The notes: generated by a model from the letters alone, not told the origin. A stretch of 51,623 bases of DNA from an uncultured Eubacteriales bacterium (GCA_949741605.1 CATJNB010000093.1:1-51623), one strand, 5' to 3'. Counted from the first letter of the stretch, positions 37,830 through 47,241 are shown. Translations and numbers: made by a program.

Positions 37830-38201
37830 TTATTTTTCAAGAGCATCTTGTAAAGCGCTAATCAATTGCATTTTGTCAATTGGTTTGAACACAAAACCTT
37901 TTGCACCAATTTTAACTGCTTCATCAATGGTGTCGTCATAGACCAGAGAGGAAACCATCAGGATGCGTGCTTGTGGGTCGCGTTCTAAAATCTGTGCAGC
38001 GGTTGCAAAACCATCTATGCCAGGCATAACAATATCCATGGTTACGATATCAGGATGCAAATCCTGATAATGGGCAATAGCGTCATCACCATTTTGTACA
38101 CAGTCAATGACTTCAAAATTTTCTTCGCCTTCTAAACATTTCTTGATCTGGGAATGTACAACGCGTGAATCATCCACAATCATAATTCTACTTTTTTTCA
38201 A
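37830..38201 (-). CDS. CheY-like single-domain response regulator
   Basis: 123 residues. Acidic pair Asp10/Asp11, phosphoacceptor Asp56 (VTMDIVMPG), a Ser in MVSSLV and Lys in FKPID: all switch residues present. No output domain. The start is TTG 38201, with AAAGGAG 11 nt away. Downstream of a CheX-like gene and fapA on the minus strand, probably as one operon. Confidence 0.9.
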   Translation of the reverse strand: MKKSRIMIVDDSRVVHSQIKKCLEGEENFEVIDCVQNGDDAIAHYQDLHPDIVTMDIVMPGIDGFATAAQILERDPQARILMVSSLVYDDTIDEAVKIGAKGFVFKPIDKMQLISALQDALEK

Positions 38202-38235
38202 AATGAGTATGCTCCTTTCGCATTAAAACTTCATA

Positions 38236-38715
38236 TCAGGAAACTGCACGGAAGATTACGGTTTCGGCATGGTCACTGGAATAACACATCGAAAGATCTT
38301 CCTGTTCACAAAGGTTGGTGGGGCATGCTGATACGAAAGAGGGGACTTCAAAACGTGTTGGCACATTCGTGTAACGAAAGATTTCCGCTACGAGATGGCC
38401 GCATAATACATTAAAAAACTCTTTCGAATATTCTTCTAGGTCAGTAGGATCATCGGATTGGGTTTCCATCATATTTTCAGTCACACGATGGAAAAACTCA
38501 CGGTCCGCACAAAACTCCCATTTTTCATGATACAGCCCATCTAGGATTGTCTGCACAGAACAAAGCCTAGTTTGGTCTTCATCCGACGGTGCAACATTGC
38601 ATCCCGTCAAATCAATTTTCGCTACTTGCTGCGTAATCTGTACGATAACTTTATCCATCAGGGAGTACAGAGTGGCTTGATCCAATACGGGAATTTGTTG
38701 GCTGCTCAAATTCAA
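38236..38715 (-). CDS. CheX/CheC-like chemotaxis phosphatase domain protein
   Basis: 159 residues. The segment EEYSKEFFNVLCGHLVAEI (about 92-110) fits the E-xx-N phosphatase helix of CheX/CheC proteins, and the following strand-rich part (PTRFEVPSFVSA) fits the fold. It would dephosphorylate the adjacent CheY. The start is ATG 38715, with AGGAGGTTTTGA upstream. The family call rests on one motif and context. Confidence 0.6.
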   Translation of the reverse strand: MNLSSQQIPVLDQATLYSLMDKVIVQITQQVAKIDLTGCNVAPSDEDQTRLCSVQTILDGLYHEKWEFCADREFFHRVTENMMETQSDDPTDLEEYSKEFFNVLCGHLVAEIFRYTNVPTRFEVPSFVSACPTNLCEQEDLSMCYSSDHAETVIFRAVS

Positions 38716-38775
38716 AACCTCCTATTCAAAGAATGATATCGTAAGAAAACATTTCTAAAACGATTGCTGGGCTTA

Positions 38776-40518
38776 TTAGGTGCTGATAATAATTTTTTGG
38801 TTGCCAAACAGGTAAGCGTGGCAAGGAGAAGCCTCTGTTTTTAAGGTATATTTGGCTGCGCTGATACGGATTGTTAATCCTGGATATACCCGGTCAGCAA
38901 AGAGCCTTCCATTAGAATAATTATTTTCGTACTTTGTTAAACTTTCCTGTTTGGTACGCAATGTCTGTTCTTTCATACCAAGTGTGGCGCGACGCAGACG
39001 GCATTTTCCAATTTTTTTAATCAATTCAGGAGTAGATTCCTGTTTTTCCAGAAGCTCCAGCTTCTGATTTTCCTGCTCCAGTTCTGCGCGTACCTCTTCG
39101 AGCTGCTGGGTAGCTTCCATGAGTTCTTCCTTTTTGCCGGTATACTCCCCAAGGCAAATTTCAGTCGGGGGTTCTGCCTTGCTGCCGATTACCTTGGCGT
39201 GAACTTCCCAAGCAGCAGTGAGGGAACCTCCGATAATCGTCCCACGTCCGCTCGTGACCAGAATATCGCTGTCACTATAGATGTTGGAATTGATGATACA
39301 GTCAGATTTGACTTCCGTCCCGGAATAAACCACACAGTTTTCGAGATATTTTGTCTGTATGCTACCTTTTGCGCGCAGAAGCGCTTGGTCATTGCCAAGG
39401 ACACCCTTGTCAATGATAATGTCCTCGCCAGCTTCCATGACAGCACCTTCAACGATCCCGCCAATCAGGATGGAACCGCTTGCCTGGATGACTGAATTTT
39501 CCATAACATTACCCGTAATATAAATATCCCCAGCAAATTCAATGTGGCTGTTTGGCTGCACATCTTCCTTGACAGAATAGAATGGGCGCACATGGAACCG
39601 ATGGTCTTCATAAAAGAGATGACCATCGGTTGCCGCAATCAGGACACTTCCGTCTTTTTCTATGTAAGTGTTCTGAGTAGGTTTCAGGAAAATATTTTTG
39701 CCGGGCGGAGCAGGGATTGGGTTTCCATGGACATCGTTGCCATCGGGCCCTTGGATCGGGGGAGCGACCTCTCGGATCACATCGCCTTTTTTGACTGCTT
39801 GGATATATTTCTTCCGAAGGTAATGCTCAAGATAGTCCTTAATTTCGGTAGAACCATCATTCGGTTCTGGAGCATTGGGATAGTGGTCGATCCGATAGCC
39901 GTCAGTACTGATGCCGGGCAGGGTGCCAATTGCAACCGGATAGAGCTGATAGGGAGGGGACATAGCACAAATGGAAGGAAATAATTCAGTTTTGATGCCA
40001 GCTCGGATAGAATGTTGGTGAAGCGCATGGGTAATCTGGTTTTCCTCCAGTGTAGCATCCCCATAGATCGGCGGCAAAGCCATCAGCCAAGCAACCATCC
40101 GGTTAGCAGACACATGAATATAAATGACTGGCTCATTGGGGAGATACTCCGGAGCATCCGGGTTTTCAGGATGATGCCGTTTCACAGTCAGGGAAAGCAA
40201 CTCCATCACCATATTTTGTTTTTCAACTTGCCATTGTTCTCCACTTAATGTGGACGGGAGAAGGAGGTTTTCTTTCTGCATACGGTCCCCGAATTCGACA
40301 AGACTCTGCTGTATATACAGCCATTCTTTCTCGAGAGAAATCAGCATATCGTTGGTCATATGCAATTTTTCTAAAAGCGGTGTTTTTTGTGCCATCGGAA
40401 CTTTTTCCAAGTCTGCAACCGATAGAGAATTCCGGTTACCAGCGAGCAAAAAATATTGAAGTAGGGCATTGTTTCGTTCTTGTTCCGCCGAAAGAGAACT
40501 GCGTTCTTCCGTAGTCAA
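38776..40518 (-). CDS. FapA/DUF342-family protein
   Basis: 580 residues. Central FapA domain (about 150-430) with VAPPIQGPDGNDVHGNPIP and Gly-rich beta-helix repeats (GDIYITGNVMENSVIQASGSILIGG), then a coiled coil (about 445-530). Members include FapA of Vibrio, which affects flagellar pole formation, but most Clostridial ones are of unknown function. The start is TTG 40518, with AAAGGATGTGA upstream. The promoter at 40625-40659 is shared in sequence with the amylase gene. Confidence 0.85.
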   Translation of the reverse strand: MTTEERSSLSAEQERNNALLQYFLLAGNRNSLSVADLEKVPMAQKTPLLEKLHMTNDMLISLEKEWLYIQQSLVEFGDRMQKENLLLPSTLSGEQWQVEKQNMVMELLSLTVKRHHPENPDAPEYLPNEPVIYIHVSANRMVAWLMALPPIYGDATLEENQITHALHQHSIRAGIKTELFPSICAMSPPYQLYPVAIGTLPGISTDGYRIDHYPNAPEPNDGSTEIKDYLEHYLRKKYIQAVKKGDVIREVAPPIQGPDGNDVHGNPIPAPPGKNIFLKPTQNTYIEKDGSVLIAATDGHLFYEDHRFHVRPFYSVKEDVQPNSHIEFAGDIYITGNVMENSVIQASGSILIGGIVEGAVMEAGEDIIIDKGVLGNDQALLRAKGSIQTKYLENCVVYSGTEVKSDCIINSNIYSDSDILVTSGRGTIIGGSLTAAWEVHAKVIGSKAEPPTEICLGEYTGKKEELMEATQQLEEVRAELEQENQKLELLEKQESTPELIKKIGKCRLRRATLGMKEQTLRTKQESLTKYENNYSNGRLFADRVYPGLTIRISAAKYTLKTEASPCHAYLFGNQKIIIST

Positions 40519-40624
40519 AATTAATCACATCCTTTACATAAAATGATCGAGGGAATCCCCCTTGGATCGACGTGGATATCAAAATGACCAGGTTCACCGG
40601 ATACCAAAAAGAAATCCCTTTTCT

Positions 40625-40659
40625 TTCTATTATAGCACGTTTATTTTTATATTCAAGTT
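40625..40659 (-). promoter_or_regulatory. fapA promoter with conserved spacer (motif copy 1)
   Basis: Minus strand TTGAAT, 16-nt spacer, TATAAT. The whole 35-nt segment, spacer included, matches 47167-47201 at 31 of 35 positions. Confidence 0.75.
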
Positions 40660-40704
40660 ATTCTATTGGGATTGTTTTGAGATTTTAGAAAAAATTTTCA
40701 AATT

Positions 40705-40738
40705 TGATAAAAAAATAAGGCTGACAGTTGTCAGCCTT
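40705..40738 (-). terminator. Terminator of the chemoreceptor gene
   Basis: AAGGCTGACA/TGTCAGCCTT stem, short loop, T-rich tail on the minus strand. Confidence 0.9.
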
Positions 40739-40765
40739 ACAGTTTCCTCTTGTTACAGAGTATTT

Positions 40766-42529
40766 TTAATATTTATCGGTACCGCCTGCCGAGAAATCAT
40801 CCTCGGAAAAGTGTTCGATATGTTCCGTATGGGACGGCAACAGGCTGTTTTCCAAAGAGAGCATATTGCTTTCCAGACGGAATTTCCCAACCATGTTTTT
40901 GAGTACCTGCGACTGGCTGGACAATTGTTGACTAGCAGCTGCAATTTCCTCAGAAGTAGCGGAGTTGGTCTGAACAACCATGGAGATTTGCGAAATACTT
41001 TCTGCAATCGTATTGACCAGTTCTGCCTGTTCTTGCGAGGCCATGGAGATATTCTTCACATTAGCGATTACGGTCTGGGCGCCTTCTACAACGTTATTCA
41101 AAGATTGTTGCGCCGTCTTGGTCAGAGCTGAACCATTGGCAATCGCATGCAGGGACTTCTGGATCAGGGACGTTGTATTTTGTGCAGCTTCGGCACTCTT
41201 AGAAGCCAAGTTGCGAACCTCATCGGCAACAACCGCGAACCCTTTTCCAGCAGAACCAGCACGGGCAGCTTCGACTGCGGCATTCAGAGCGAGAATGTTG
41301 GTCTGGAATGCGATATCTTCAATGGTCTTGATAATATTTTCGATTTCACTGGAGCATTGGCTAATTTCATCCATGGCTACAACCATATGGCTCATCTGTT
41401 CACTGCAAATAGTAATACTCTCGTCTACACGGACGGTTTCGTCACTGGTGGCTGCGGCATTGGCAGCATTGCTCTGGATCTGTTGCGAAACAGTACTCAG
41501 GGTAGAATGCAGTTTATCCACTTCAGAAGCCTGTTCCGTAGCACCTTGGGCAAGGGATTGGGCACTGTCGGAAACATTGATGGAACCTTGGCTGACCTGT
41601 TCGGAAGCATTATGGATATGAGCCATGGAGATGTTCAGGTCATGGGAAATGGTTTCAATGGCCTTTTGAATTTTCACGAAGTCACCAATATAATCAATTT
41701 GGCTGTGTTGGGTAAGATCACCATGAGAAATTGCAGTCAGACAGTTGGTGATATCGTTAATCAGGGTTTGCAGGGTATCCACGGAAGAATTCAGGCTGTT
41801 TGCCAAGATGCCAATTTCATTATTACTGGTAACGCCAATACGGAAATGCAGATTTCCTTCGGAGAGCAGCTGGCTGGATTCGGTAATCTTTTGAACTGGC
41901 GTGATAATACGTTTGAAAATGTAAAGCACCATAAATCCGCAGGCAACGATCACAGCAACAATCGTACCGCAGCAAACGCCTAATGTAATCCAAGTTACCA
42001 CAACTAATTGCGTTTCTTTACTGGCCAGTGTTTCCTTGGCAATCGTTTCTACCTCATCGAGCATGGAAATCAAGGTATTGATACTGGTTTTGGTCTGATT
42101 CAGAAAAGCATCCACGGCAGCTTCCTGATTACCATTTTCGATATGATCGAAAATGGTAGTAGCTGAAGCGTGGATCGCTTCATGGATTGGTTTGATCTGC
42201 TCAATTAGGTTTTGGATACGCGGATCAAGGGATCGGTTACCATTTGTGTCATAGAGCCATTTGCCTAAAATACAGTTTTTACAATCCAAACTGCCCGTAA
42301 ATTCTGTGCCAAATGCAATGGAGGAACCAAGGTTTTCGACCCAGCTGTAATGGGAACGTTCGGCAGTCATGACTAACGTTTCCATACTCATAGCATCTTT
42401 GGTATCCTCGGTTGCCGAGGAGATCAGGCAGATTCCGGTAATGAGCATCCCTGCACAAATCAAGAGCATGGCAAGCATAATTGCAATCCGGATCCATACG
42501 GCCGTTTTGATAGAACGTGTGCGTGTCAT
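40766..42529 (-). CDS. Methyl-accepting chemotaxis protein with CZB-like zinc sensor
   Basis: 587 residues. TM1 at about 12-37, an outside domain (38-175), TM2 at about 175-205, HAMP (about 205-260), then signalling domain with the hairpin [31 protein letters not shown]. The outside domain holds His60 (SHYSW), Cys86 in CILGKW, His116 and His120, the 3His-1Cys pattern of CZB zinc-binding domains. CZB domains are usually cytoplasmic, so an extracytoplasmic position is notable. Own promoter and terminator. No CheA or CheW in the window. Confidence 0.93.
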   Translation of the reverse strand: MTRTRSIKTAVWIRIAIMLAMLLICAGMLITGICLISSATEDTKDAMSMETLVMTAERSHYSWVENLGSSIAFGTEFTGSLDCKNCILGKWLYDTNGNRSLDPRIQNLIEQIKPIHEAIHASATTIFDHIENGNQEAAVDAFLNQTKTSINTLISMLDEVETIAKETLASKETQLVVVTWITLGVCCGTIVAVIVACGFMVLYIFKRIITPVQKITESSQLLSEGNLHFRIGVTSNNEIGILANSLNSSVDTLQTLINDITNCLTAISHGDLTQHSQIDYIGDFVKIQKAIETISHDLNISMAHIHNASEQVSQGSINVSDSAQSLAQGATEQASEVDKLHSTLSTVSQQIQSNAANAAATSDETVRVDESITICSEQMSHMVVAMDEISQCSSEIENIIKTIEDIAFQTNILALNAAVEAARAGSAGKGFAVVADEVRNLASKSAEAAQNTTSLIQKSLHAIANGSALTKTAQQSLNNVVEGAQTVIANVKNISMASQEQAELVNTIAESISQISMVVQTNSATSEEIAAASQQLSSQSQVLKNMVGKFRLESNMLSLENSLLPSHTEHIEHFSEDDFSAGGTDKY

Positions 42530-42647
42530 AGAATCACCCTTCTTCTAGTTCCAGCCGTTGCTTTGAATATTTATTTTAGAATATGTTTTTGATAAAAATT
42601 GAAAATTGCGGCTGGGAATATTTATGTGGACATTACGTACAAAATTT

Positions 42648-42676
42648 ATTATAACAGAAATGCAAGCTGTTTTCAA
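42648..42676 (-). promoter_or_regulatory. Sigma-A promoter of the chemoreceptor gene
   Basis: Minus strand TTGAAA, 17-nt spacer, TATAAT; leader about 110 nt. In the 42530-43021 gap I see only this promoter and the inverted repeat at 42912; the rest is AT-rich with no ORF. Confidence 0.7.
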
Positions 42677-42911
42677 TAAAGAACCTAAGAATTTAGGGGG
42701 TTGATTTACAAATTTAGATAGATATGCCAATTCGTGTGAAAAAAACAAGAATAAAATTAAGCAAATGACAAAAATATTACTTGTGTCACTACGATCATAA
42801 TATTCACTTTATGTCACAGTGGCCCCAGAACAATATTATGGGGATAAGGAATTTTTCCACACCGGGTATTCTGGGGGAAGAGAATCCCAGATTTGGGCTG
42901 GCAGGAATGCG

Positions 42912-42958
42912 CTGTAAATTTTAAAAATTTTTGCATGGTTTATGATTAAAATTTACAG
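42912..42958. repeat. 13-bp perfect inverted repeat upstream of mazF
   Basis: CTGTAAATTTTAA and TTAAAATTTACAG separated by 21 nt, 64 nt before the mazF start. Could be an operator or an RNA hairpin. Confidence 0.7.
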
Positions 42959-43021
42959 GACAAGGTAAAAATAGGTTTGGGCCCAAAAATTTAATCCATC
43001 AAGTTTGGGAGTGTGAAAACA

Positions 43022-43393
43022 TTGAATATCAGAAGAGGAGATATTTATTATGCTGACCTGAGCCCCGTAGTAGGCTCGGAACAGGGTGGGATTCGTCCGG
43101 TACTGATTGTACAAAATGATGTAGGCAACCGTTTCAGCCCGACGGTCATCGCAGCAGCCATTACCAGTCAGCGCGCCAAAGCGAACCTGCCTACCCATAT
43201 TACCCTGCATGCGGAAGATTCTGGATTAGCGCGGGATTCGATTGTATTGCTTGAGCAGATCCGGACGTTAGATAAACACCGTCTGAAAGAACGCATGGGC
43301 CGTCTGGACCATTCATCCATGAATCAGGTCAACCACGCGCTGTCCATTAGCTTTGGACTTGGAATGAATCAAGTTATGTCGGAGGCTACATAG
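43022..43393 (+). CDS. MazF/PemK-family endoribonuclease toxin, solitary
   Basis: 123 residues from TTG 43022 ([23 protein letters not shown]), 10 nt after GGGAG; GTG 43013 adds three residues. Sequence is very close to the EndoA/MazF type, an ACA-class mRNA interferase: [23 protein letters not shown] and [10 protein letters not shown] are intact. No antitoxin gene is seen within 490 bp upstream, where the next gene is divergent. The antitoxin may be elsewhere. Confidence 0.92.
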   Translation: MNIRRGDIYYADLSPVVGSEQGGIRPVLIVQNDVGNRFSPTVIAAAITSQRAKANLPTHITLHAEDSGLARDSIVLLEQIRTLDKHRLKERMGRLDHSSMNQVNHALSISFGLGMNQVMSEAT

Positions 43394-43449
43394 ACATAGC
43401 CCCACAAAAAGCAAAAGTTTTCCCGATGATCGGCAAAAGGAGCGTATGA

Positions 43450-43647
43450 ATGACATTAACAGTAAAAGAATTATCGGCCATCGAAGAACAATTAGGAAAT
43501 GAAAAATTGCTGGCTTCCAAATGCCGGGCATATGCACAGTTGTGTCAGGACCCGGAGCTACGCAAAAAATGTGAAATGTTATCCGGCAAGCATCAGGCGC
43601 ATTATGAATCCTTACGAATGATGCTTGGGCAGGAGGGGACATCATGA
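43450..43647 (+). CDS. Small helical CotF-associated protein
   Basis: 65 residues, two helices, Cys-containing (KCRAYAQLCQDPELRKKC). ATG 43450 after AGGAGCGTATGA. ATGA overlap with the next gene implies a paired product. Its helical, ferritin-like look suggests it is a coat-F-family relative, but this is inference. Confidence 0.65.
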   Translation: MTLTVKELSAIEEQLGNEKLLASKCRAYAQLCQDPELRKKCEMLSGKHQAHYESLRMMLGQEGTS

Positions 43648-43919
43648 AAAAAACAGTGATGCAGGATCAGGAAATCATGCAGGATCTGTTGATTTCGGAA
43701 AACCGCATGACTACCACCTACAACCAGTTTACCAATGAGTGTGCCAGCCAGCAGATCCACGACCAGTTCCAGAATCTGCTGAATGAAGAACATGAAATGC
43801 ATTCGGACCTGCTCGAGGAAATGAAGAACCGGGGCTGGTATCCAACTCCGGCTGCCACGCCGCAGAAGATGGAGCAGGTCCGTCAAAAATACCAGCAAGG
43901 AAATCCCCTATCCTTTTAG
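43644..43919 (+). CDS. Spore coat protein, CotF family
   Basis: 91 residues. The Coat F helix pair MQDQEIMQDLLISENRMTTTYNQF...EEHEMHSDLLEEMKNRGWY is clear. Expected in the mother-cell-made coat. Start ATG 43644 in an ATGA overlap. Closed by the terminator at 43932. No sigma-K promoter recognised in the 56-nt gap from mazF, so read-through from mazF is possible. Confidence 0.85.
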   Translation: MKKTVMQDQEIMQDLLISENRMTTTYNQFTNECASQQIHDQFQNLLNEEHEMHSDLLEEMKNRGWYPTPAATPQKMEQVRQKYQQGNPLSF

Positions 43920-43931
43920 GGGAGGGGTCTA

Positions 43932-43968
43932 AAAGCAGTCCACTGCAAAGATCGGGACTGCTTTTTTT
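43932..43968 (+). terminator. Intrinsic terminator after the coat gene pair
   Basis: 10-bp stem AAAGCAGTCC/GGACTGCTTT, 13-nt loop, T-run. Confidence 0.9.
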
Positions 43969-43982
43969 CATGCGGACATTTT

Positions 43983-44016
43983 CTGACAGAAACAGATCCA
44001 TCGGACGGGGTATAAT
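43983..44016 (+). promoter_or_regulatory. spoIIGA promoter with 22-nt spacer
   Basis: CTGACA, 22 nt, TATAAT. The B. subtilis spoIIG promoter has the same abnormal 22-bp spacer and needs Spo0A. A TTCTGACA at the -35 is near the reverse 0A box (TTCGNCA) but has an extra base. Confidence 0.6.
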
Positions 44017-44076
44017 AAACAAGCACAGGAAAACAAAACAAGAACAGTTGGTTGTAAGGACAGGGGGGATGCCTGC

Positions 44077-44958
44077 ATGCAGCCAGCCATTTATGTAGAT
44101 GTCTTGCTGGCGGTGAATTTGTTCATTAATTATTTCCTGCTGCTCGCTGCGGCAAAATTTTTGGGGGTTCCGAAAAAACAATGGCGGTTAGTTTTGGGGG
44201 CAGCTTTAGGGGCGGCATATTCCCTGGCCATCCTGTTGCCTGCCATCCCGGTTATCCTCAATATGGCGGTAAAGATCGTCCTTTCTGCAAGTATTGTATG
44301 GGTTGCGTTTCCCATAAAAAGCTGGAAAATGTTTTTCAAAAGCATGGGATGTTTTTATGCTATGAATTTTGCATTTGCAGGGTTTATGCTGGCCTTTTGG
44401 TACTTTATCGGGCCACCGGGTTTGGTCATTAAAAATTCCGTAGTGTACCTCTCGATTTCGCCGATTATCCTCATTCTTAGTACCGTGGTTTGCTATGTGG
44501 TTTTGCGGATCGTTTTCCGCGTGATTGGCAAACAGGAAAATCAATCTACCTTGTGTACCCTGCAAATCACCATGGATCACAAAACCGTTTCCTGTACAGC
44601 CCGCATTGATACCGGGAATAGTTTAGTGGAGCCCTTTTCCCATGCGCCGGTAGCGGTGGTCGAATATGAAATCCTCCAAAGTATTCTGGATATGGCCATG
44701 CAGGAAGCGATGCGGTCTCCAATCGGTGCCGGGACAGCACAACCTCCTGTCACAGCAGGGATCAGAATGATTCCGTTCCATTCGATTGCAGGGCAGGGGG
44801 TCTTACCAGCTTTCCGTCCGGATGAGTGCATTGTGGACTGCGGAAAACAGAAAATGAAAGCCAATCAGGTATATATTGCAGTCTGCCGCCAAAAAATCGG
44901 GTCAGGGGAATTTTCCGCTTTATTGAATCCCGATCTCTTAACGCAAGAACTCCTGTAA
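44077..44958 (+). CDS. spoIIGA: Sigma-E processing peptidase SpoIIGA
   Basis: 293 residues. Five N-terminal membrane helices (to about 150), then an aspartic-protease domain with catalytic Asp178 in ARIDTGNSL. Cuts the pro-sequence of sigma-E after a forespore signal. ATG 44077 after AGGGGGGATGCCTGC. sigE is the next gene. Confidence 0.95.
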   Translation: MQPAIYVDVLLAVNLFINYFLLLAAAKFLGVPKKQWRLVLGAALGAAYSLAILLPAIPVILNMAVKIVLSASIVWVAFPIKSWKMFFKSMGCFYAMNFAFAGFMLAFWYFIGPPGLVIKNSVVYLSISPIILILSTVVCYVVLRIVFRVIGKQENQSTLCTLQITMDHKTVSCTARIDTGNSLVEPFSHAPVAVVEYEILQSILDMAMQEAMRSPIGAGTAQPPVTAGIRMIPFHSIAGQGVLPAFRPDECIVDCGKQKMKANQVYIAVCRQKIGSGEFSALLNPDLLTQELL

Positions 44959-45000
44959 CTGCGCTCCCTTTCCGATTTTGTCACAAAAAGGAGATTATTT

Positions 45001-45744
45001 ATGAAATATTCACGTATGATGGAAATAACAAAAAATTTCCCGGTTTCCTTATCCCACTGGATCTCCCGCTTTTTTCTACGCTGGAAAACAAAAGAATATA
45101 TCCATTATATCAATGGCCCAGAAACGCTTCCTGCTCCGCTGACGCCACAGGAAGAAGCCATTGTGATGGAAAATATCCGTAATGGGGTAGAAAATGCCCG
45201 CGAACCTCTCATTACCCATAATCTCCGTCTTGTCGTATACATATCTAAAAAATTTGAATCCCATTCTGCGGGGGTCGAGGATTTGATCTCGATTGGTACG
45301 ATTGGTTTGATCAAAGCGGTGAATACCTTCCGTCCGGAACGGAATATCAAACTGGCTACATATGCTTCCCGGTGTATAGAAAATGAAATTTTGATGTATT
45401 TGCGGAAAAGTTCCCAGCTCAAAAATGAGATTTCCATTGATGATCCTCTGAATGTCGATTGGGATGGCAATGAATTACTATTGTCTGATGTGCTGGGAAG
45501 CGATCAGAATACCGTCAATCAGGATCTCGAAAAAGAGGTCGAACGAGAATTATTAATGGAATCCATTTCTCATTTGTCGCCCCGGGAACAGAAAATTATG
45601 TACTTACGGTTTGGCCTCAACGAAACACAGGAACATACGCAAAAGGAGGTCGCTGATGCTTTGGGGATCTCACAGTCGTATATTTCCCGTTTGGAAAAAC
45701 GGATTATGGAACGCCTGCGGAAAGATTTGGAACGGGTCAGCTGA
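45001..45744 (+). CDS. sigE: RNA polymerase sporulation sigma factor SigE (pro-form)
   Basis: 247 residues. Pro-sequence about 1-27 (membrane-binding, [11 protein letters not shown]), then region 1.2/2 ([34 protein letters not shown]) and region 4 ([34 protein letters not shown]). Directs early mother-cell transcription, including the spoIIIA operon and yunB in relatives. ATG 45001 after AAAAAGGAGATTATTT. sigG, which follows in B. subtilis, is absent; a terminator and a convergent amylase gene follow. Confidence 0.97.
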   Translation: MKYSRMMEITKNFPVSLSHWISRFFLRWKTKEYIHYINGPETLPAPLTPQEEAIVMENIRNGVENAREPLITHNLRLVVYISKKFESHSAGVEDLISIGTIGLIKAVNTFRPERNIKLATYASRCIENEILMYLRKSSQLKNEISIDDPLNVDWDGNELLLSDVLGSDQNTVNQDLEKEVERELLMESISHLSPREQKIMYLRFGLNETQEHTQKEVADALGISQSYISRLEKRIMERLRKDLERVS

Positions 45745-45758
45745 TGCAGCTCAAAAGA

Positions 45759-45801
45759 AAAAACGCACAGAACCTGAGTGGTTCTATGCGTTTTTCTTTT
45801 T
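45759..45801. terminator. Bidirectional terminator between sigE and the amylase
   Basis: AAAAACGCA/TGCGTTTTT and AGAACC/GGTTCT stacked stems, T-rich on both strands, between convergent genes. Confidence 0.9.
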
Positions 45802-45815
45802 CCAATGGAATAGTT

Positions 45816-47126
45816 TTAGAATACTTCCCAGAAAGATGCACTATAAGCAGGAAGATTGCTCCCACCGCCAAAATCATGCACTTGGCCGGAAATCAAATCC
45901 CGGGCACGTCCGGCGTTTGCATTGAAGTGGGCATCAAAAGGCTGGCCGTCTGCATTGATTGCCACCAGCACACGCTGGTCCTCCCATGCACGTTCAAAAA
46001 TAAACTGTTTGTTGGTCAGGAGCAGGGTGTGGTAATCCCCATAGCAAAGCGCTTTGCTTTCCCGGTGCGCTTTGGCACAGGCCGAAATCCATTTGGTCAG
46101 GGAAGTCGTTTCTGGATGTTCAAAGCAGGGACGTAACGGGGCATCGCTGCCATGGCCTTTCTGACCTGGCGCACCCCATTCGCTGCCATAATACACACAT
46201 GGAATCCCTGGCATCCCAAACAGAAGGGCATAAATCAAAGGTAAATGTTCTGGATTCGTCAGCGTACTGGCAATGCGGGAAACATCATGGTTATCGACAA
46301 AATTGAGAAGATGTTCCCCACGATATAAGGTCCAGTTTTCCGGACCAAACTGGCGCTGGAGAGAATGGGCGATTTCAAACATATTCATGGAATTAAAGCT
46401 CGAATACAGCCCTTTGTAACATTCGTAATTCGTTGCGCTGTGCAGCATGTCAGGGTTCATAATCTGTTTGTAATCACCGCCCAGAATTTCCCCGATCAGG
46501 GCAAAATCAGGTTTGAGCGTGTTGCAGAACTGGCGTAAACGACGCAGAAAATCCCGGTCTACACAATAGGCTACATCTAAACGCAGTCCGTCAATATCAA
46601 ATTCCTCTACCCACTGACGGATACAGGAAAAAAGATGTTCGATGACGGCTTCGTTACGTAAATTCAGCTTGACCAGTTCAAAATGGCCTTCCCAGCCTTC
46701 ATACCAAAAACCATCATTATAATTGCTATTGCCGCCAAAATTAATATGAAACCAGTCTTTATAGGGGGAAGCCTCCCGGTTTTTCATGACATCCTGAAAG
46801 GCCCAGAACCCCCGTCCTACATGGTTAAATACCCCATCGAGTACAACTTTGATATCAGCGTTATGGAGTTTTTGGCACACTTTGGCAAAATCCTCATTGG
46901 TACCAAGACGACAGTCCAGCCTGCTGTAATCCCGGGTATCATAGCCGTGGGCGTCAGACTCAAACAATGGAGAGAAGTAGACTGCATTGACATTTAACGT
47001 TTGGAGATGTTCCACCCAGTCGCTTACCTTTTCGATGCGGTGTTCCAATTGGCCATCGTTCTCCCATGGCGCACCACAGAACCCAAGCGGGTAAATTTGA
47101 TAGAATACACTTTCATGAAGCCACAT
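45816..47126 (-). CDS. GH13 alpha-amylase/maltogenic-type glycosidase
   Basis: 436 residues without signal peptide, so cytoplasmic. (beta/alpha)8 domain with DGVFNHVG, DGLRLDVAY (nucleophile Asp184), GEILGG (acid Glu213) and FVDNHD (Asp281). It lacks the N-terminal CBM34 of neopullulanases. Likely acts on imported maltodextrin. The start is ATG 47126 after AGGAGGGCAACAATT. Its promoter shares a 35-nt motif with fapA. Confidence 0.88.
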   Translation of the reverse strand: MWLHESVFYQIYPLGFCGAPWENDGQLEHRIEKVSDWVEHLQTLNVNAVYFSPLFESDAHGYDTRDYSRLDCRLGTNEDFAKVCQKLHNADIKVVLDGVFNHVGRGFWAFQDVMKNREASPYKDWFHINFGGNSNYNDGFWYEGWEGHFELVKLNLRNEAVIEHLFSCIRQWVEEFDIDGLRLDVAYCVDRDFLRRLRQFCNTLKPDFALIGEILGGDYKQIMNPDMLHSATNYECYKGLYSSFNSMNMFEIAHSLQRQFGPENWTLYRGEHLLNFVDNHDVSRIASTLTNPEHLPLIYALLFGMPGIPCVYYGSEWGAPGQKGHGSDAPLRPCFEHPETTSLTKWISACAKAHRESKALCYGDYHTLLLTNKQFIFERAWEDQRVLVAINADGQPFDAHFNANAGRARDLISGQVHDFGGGSNLPAYSASFWEVF

Positions 47127-47166
47127 AATTGTTGCCCTCCTAAATATTCAGTAAAGAAAATCCTTG

Positions 47167-47201
47167 TTCTATTGTAACACGTTTATTTTGATATGCAAGT
47201 T
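47167..47201 (-). promoter_or_regulatory. Amylase promoter with conserved spacer (motif copy 2)
   Basis: Minus strand TTGCAT, 16-nt spacer, TACAAT; 31 of 35 bases, including the spacer AAAATAAACGTG, equal the fapA promoter. Confidence 0.75.
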
Positions 47202-47241
47202 TTTATGGCATAATTCTTTAAAATTTTAGTAATTTTGCACC

